A program made the position numbers and the translations under genes. A model generated the notes under the pieces. The model worked only from the letters and a program-made list of their open reading frames with translations. It made no database searches and was not told the DNA's origin. DNA of 6,549 nt from NCBI GenBank assembly GCA_021413625.1, contig JAIOPY010000069.1:1-6549 (forward strand), written 5' to 3'. Below, piece by piece: positions 5,746 to 6,549 of this stretch. How positions within the stretch are numbered: position 1 is the first letter of the stretch; each line of letters begins with the position of its first letter. Origin of the DNA: Candidatus Nomurabacteria bacterium. Its GTDB lineage: Bacteria; Patescibacteriota; Minisyncoccia; Phycocordibacterales; UBA9973.

Positions 5746-6549
5746 GTTTTATTTTCTACCTCTTCGTCTTCATCTCCGTCTTTTTTATGCTTCCTGCCTT
5801 TGCCTTGAATGATGGCTTTTTCCTCAGCACTTCTGATGATTGTTGCCTCTTCTTCTTGAATTAATTTTTGAGCGGCATCTTTTGGTATTGAATATTTTCT
5901 ATGAGAAGCATCAATTATTTCTTGTCGGTAAGATGGATGAGGTGGTGGTAAAACTCTCAATGTTTCAGCAGAAAACGGGTCATAAGATTCACCATCAATA
6001 GTCATTTTTATATAAAATTCAGTCACCGCAAGGTTAATCATATCCTTCACGTCAAAAAGTGGCGCGAATTCGGGTTTTAATTTTACGGCATCTTCACCTC
6101 CCACTCGGAAAGTTATGATGCTACCGCAGTTACCAAGCACAGCTTGATGAACCTTGGTAATAATTTGCCCAACATATTGGTGCGCCATAGTAAGGTTTAG
6201 TCCGTATTTGCGAGCTTCCGACAAAATATTTTCAAAAGTTTGAGTAACTACGTTTTGAAACTCGTCCACGTATATGTAAAAATCTTTACGGTCTTTTTCT
6301 GGTATCGCAGCTCGCTCCATGCCTGCCTGTTTTATTTTAGTTAAAAATATAGACCCCAAGAATGAAGAGTTCTCCTCCCCAAGGCGGCCTTTTGAAAGGT
6401 TGATGAGTATAATTTTTTGGTCATTCATCAACTTACTTATATCTATTTTATTTTCTTTTTGTCCGAAAATATTTCGTAGTAACGGGTCATATATATATTG
6501 TGATTGTTTTTTTTCAAGTTGTTTATTTGGTTGTGTATGTAATTTTTGT
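5718..6549 (-). CDS. Conjugation/type IV secretion-type ATPase (VirD4/TraD/TraG- or VirB4-like), C-terminal part, 5' end outside window
   Basis: The frame stays open to the window edge, giving 276 visible residues; a TTG at 6431 is internal, not the start. The pattern fits hexameric RecA-fold ATPases that power DNA or protein transfer. [20 protein letters not shown] is followed by a hydrophobic Walker B strand, [10 protein letters not shown] (residues 90-99 of the visible part), with the DE catalytic pair. Next comes [16 protein letters not shown], the typical segment after Walker B, and then [13 protein letters not shown]. The Walker A motif must lie upstream and is not visible. After the fold comes a proline-rich PPPHPSY, then a charged helix and an acidic/basic tail ([18 protein letters not shown]). 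Such ATPases occur in many CPR genomes without a full conjugation operon. Whether this one serves DNA transfer, uptake or pilus export cannot be told. The assignment to the superfamily is firm and the exact family is not. Confidence 0.85.
   Translation of the reverse strand, partial: QKLHTQPNKQLEKKQSQYIYDPLLRNIFGQKENKIDISKLMNDQKIILINLSKGRLGEENSSFLGSIFLTKIKQAGMERAAIPEKDRKDFYIYVDEFQNVVTQTFENILSEARKYGLNLTMAHQYVGQIITKVHQAVLGNCGSIITFRVGGEDAVKLKPEFAPLFDVKDMINLAVTEFYIKMTIDGESYDPFSAETLRVLPPPHPSYRQEIIDASHRKYSIPKDAAQKLIQEEEATIIRSAEEKAIIQGKGRKHKKDGDEDEEVENKTSQEAEPMI

Noticed and set aside
5718..6431. A complete ATPase gene starting at TTG 6431
   Set aside because: The frame continues to the edge with plausible family sequence ([10 protein letters not shown], then [10 protein letters not shown]), and Walker A is missing, so the gene is 5'-truncated.

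Overview
The window looks like part of the chromosome of a Candidate Phyla Radiation (Patescibacteria, probably Parcubacteria-like) bacterium. This is inferred from gene content and sequence style. The DNA is AT-rich, proteins are lysine-rich, and genes are packed with gaps of a few bases or overlaps. The arginase/agmatinase and the conjugation-type ATPase resemble versions I associate with that group. All eight visible stop codons are TAA. No gene has an in-frame TGA, so the UGA-glycine code of Gracilibacteria/Absconditabacteria is not in use. No intergenic stretch exceeds 100 bases, and I see no RNA gene, mobile element or CRISPR array.

Layout. (1) Bases 1-302, + strand: the 3' half of recR. 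(2) Bases 303-334: a perfect palindromic terminator shared with the convergent rplU (ribosomal protein L21, 645-328, - strand). (3) Bases 646-734: a short divergent promoter region for rplU (leftward) and the next operon (rightward). (4) Bases 735-4031, + strand: AI-2E/PerM-family membrane protein, cysS and an agmatinase/arginase-family gene, spaced 5 and 4 nt apart. (5) Bases 6549-4024, - strand: the 3' part of a conjugation/type IV secretion-type ATPase, then dnaJ (7-nt gap), then a small seven-helix membrane protein (1-nt gap). The two operons converge and their last genes overlap by 8 bp through their stop codons, with no visible terminator.

Functionally this is mostly core housekeeping: recombinational repair (RecR), translation (L21, CysRS), protein folding (DnaJ) and amine/guanidine metabolism (agmatinase-like). 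Alongside these are two membrane proteins of unknown substrate and one DNA- or protein-translocation-type ATPase. I see no convincing new multi-gene system. The most interesting signal is regulatory. Two genes (735 and 5710) have an extended -10 box (TGNTAtAcT-like) exactly 6 nt before ATG, which predicts transcription starting at the A of the start codon, i.e. leaderless mRNAs. rplU has a TATAAT box 9 nt from its ATG. Shine-Dalgarno sequences are almost absent across the window.
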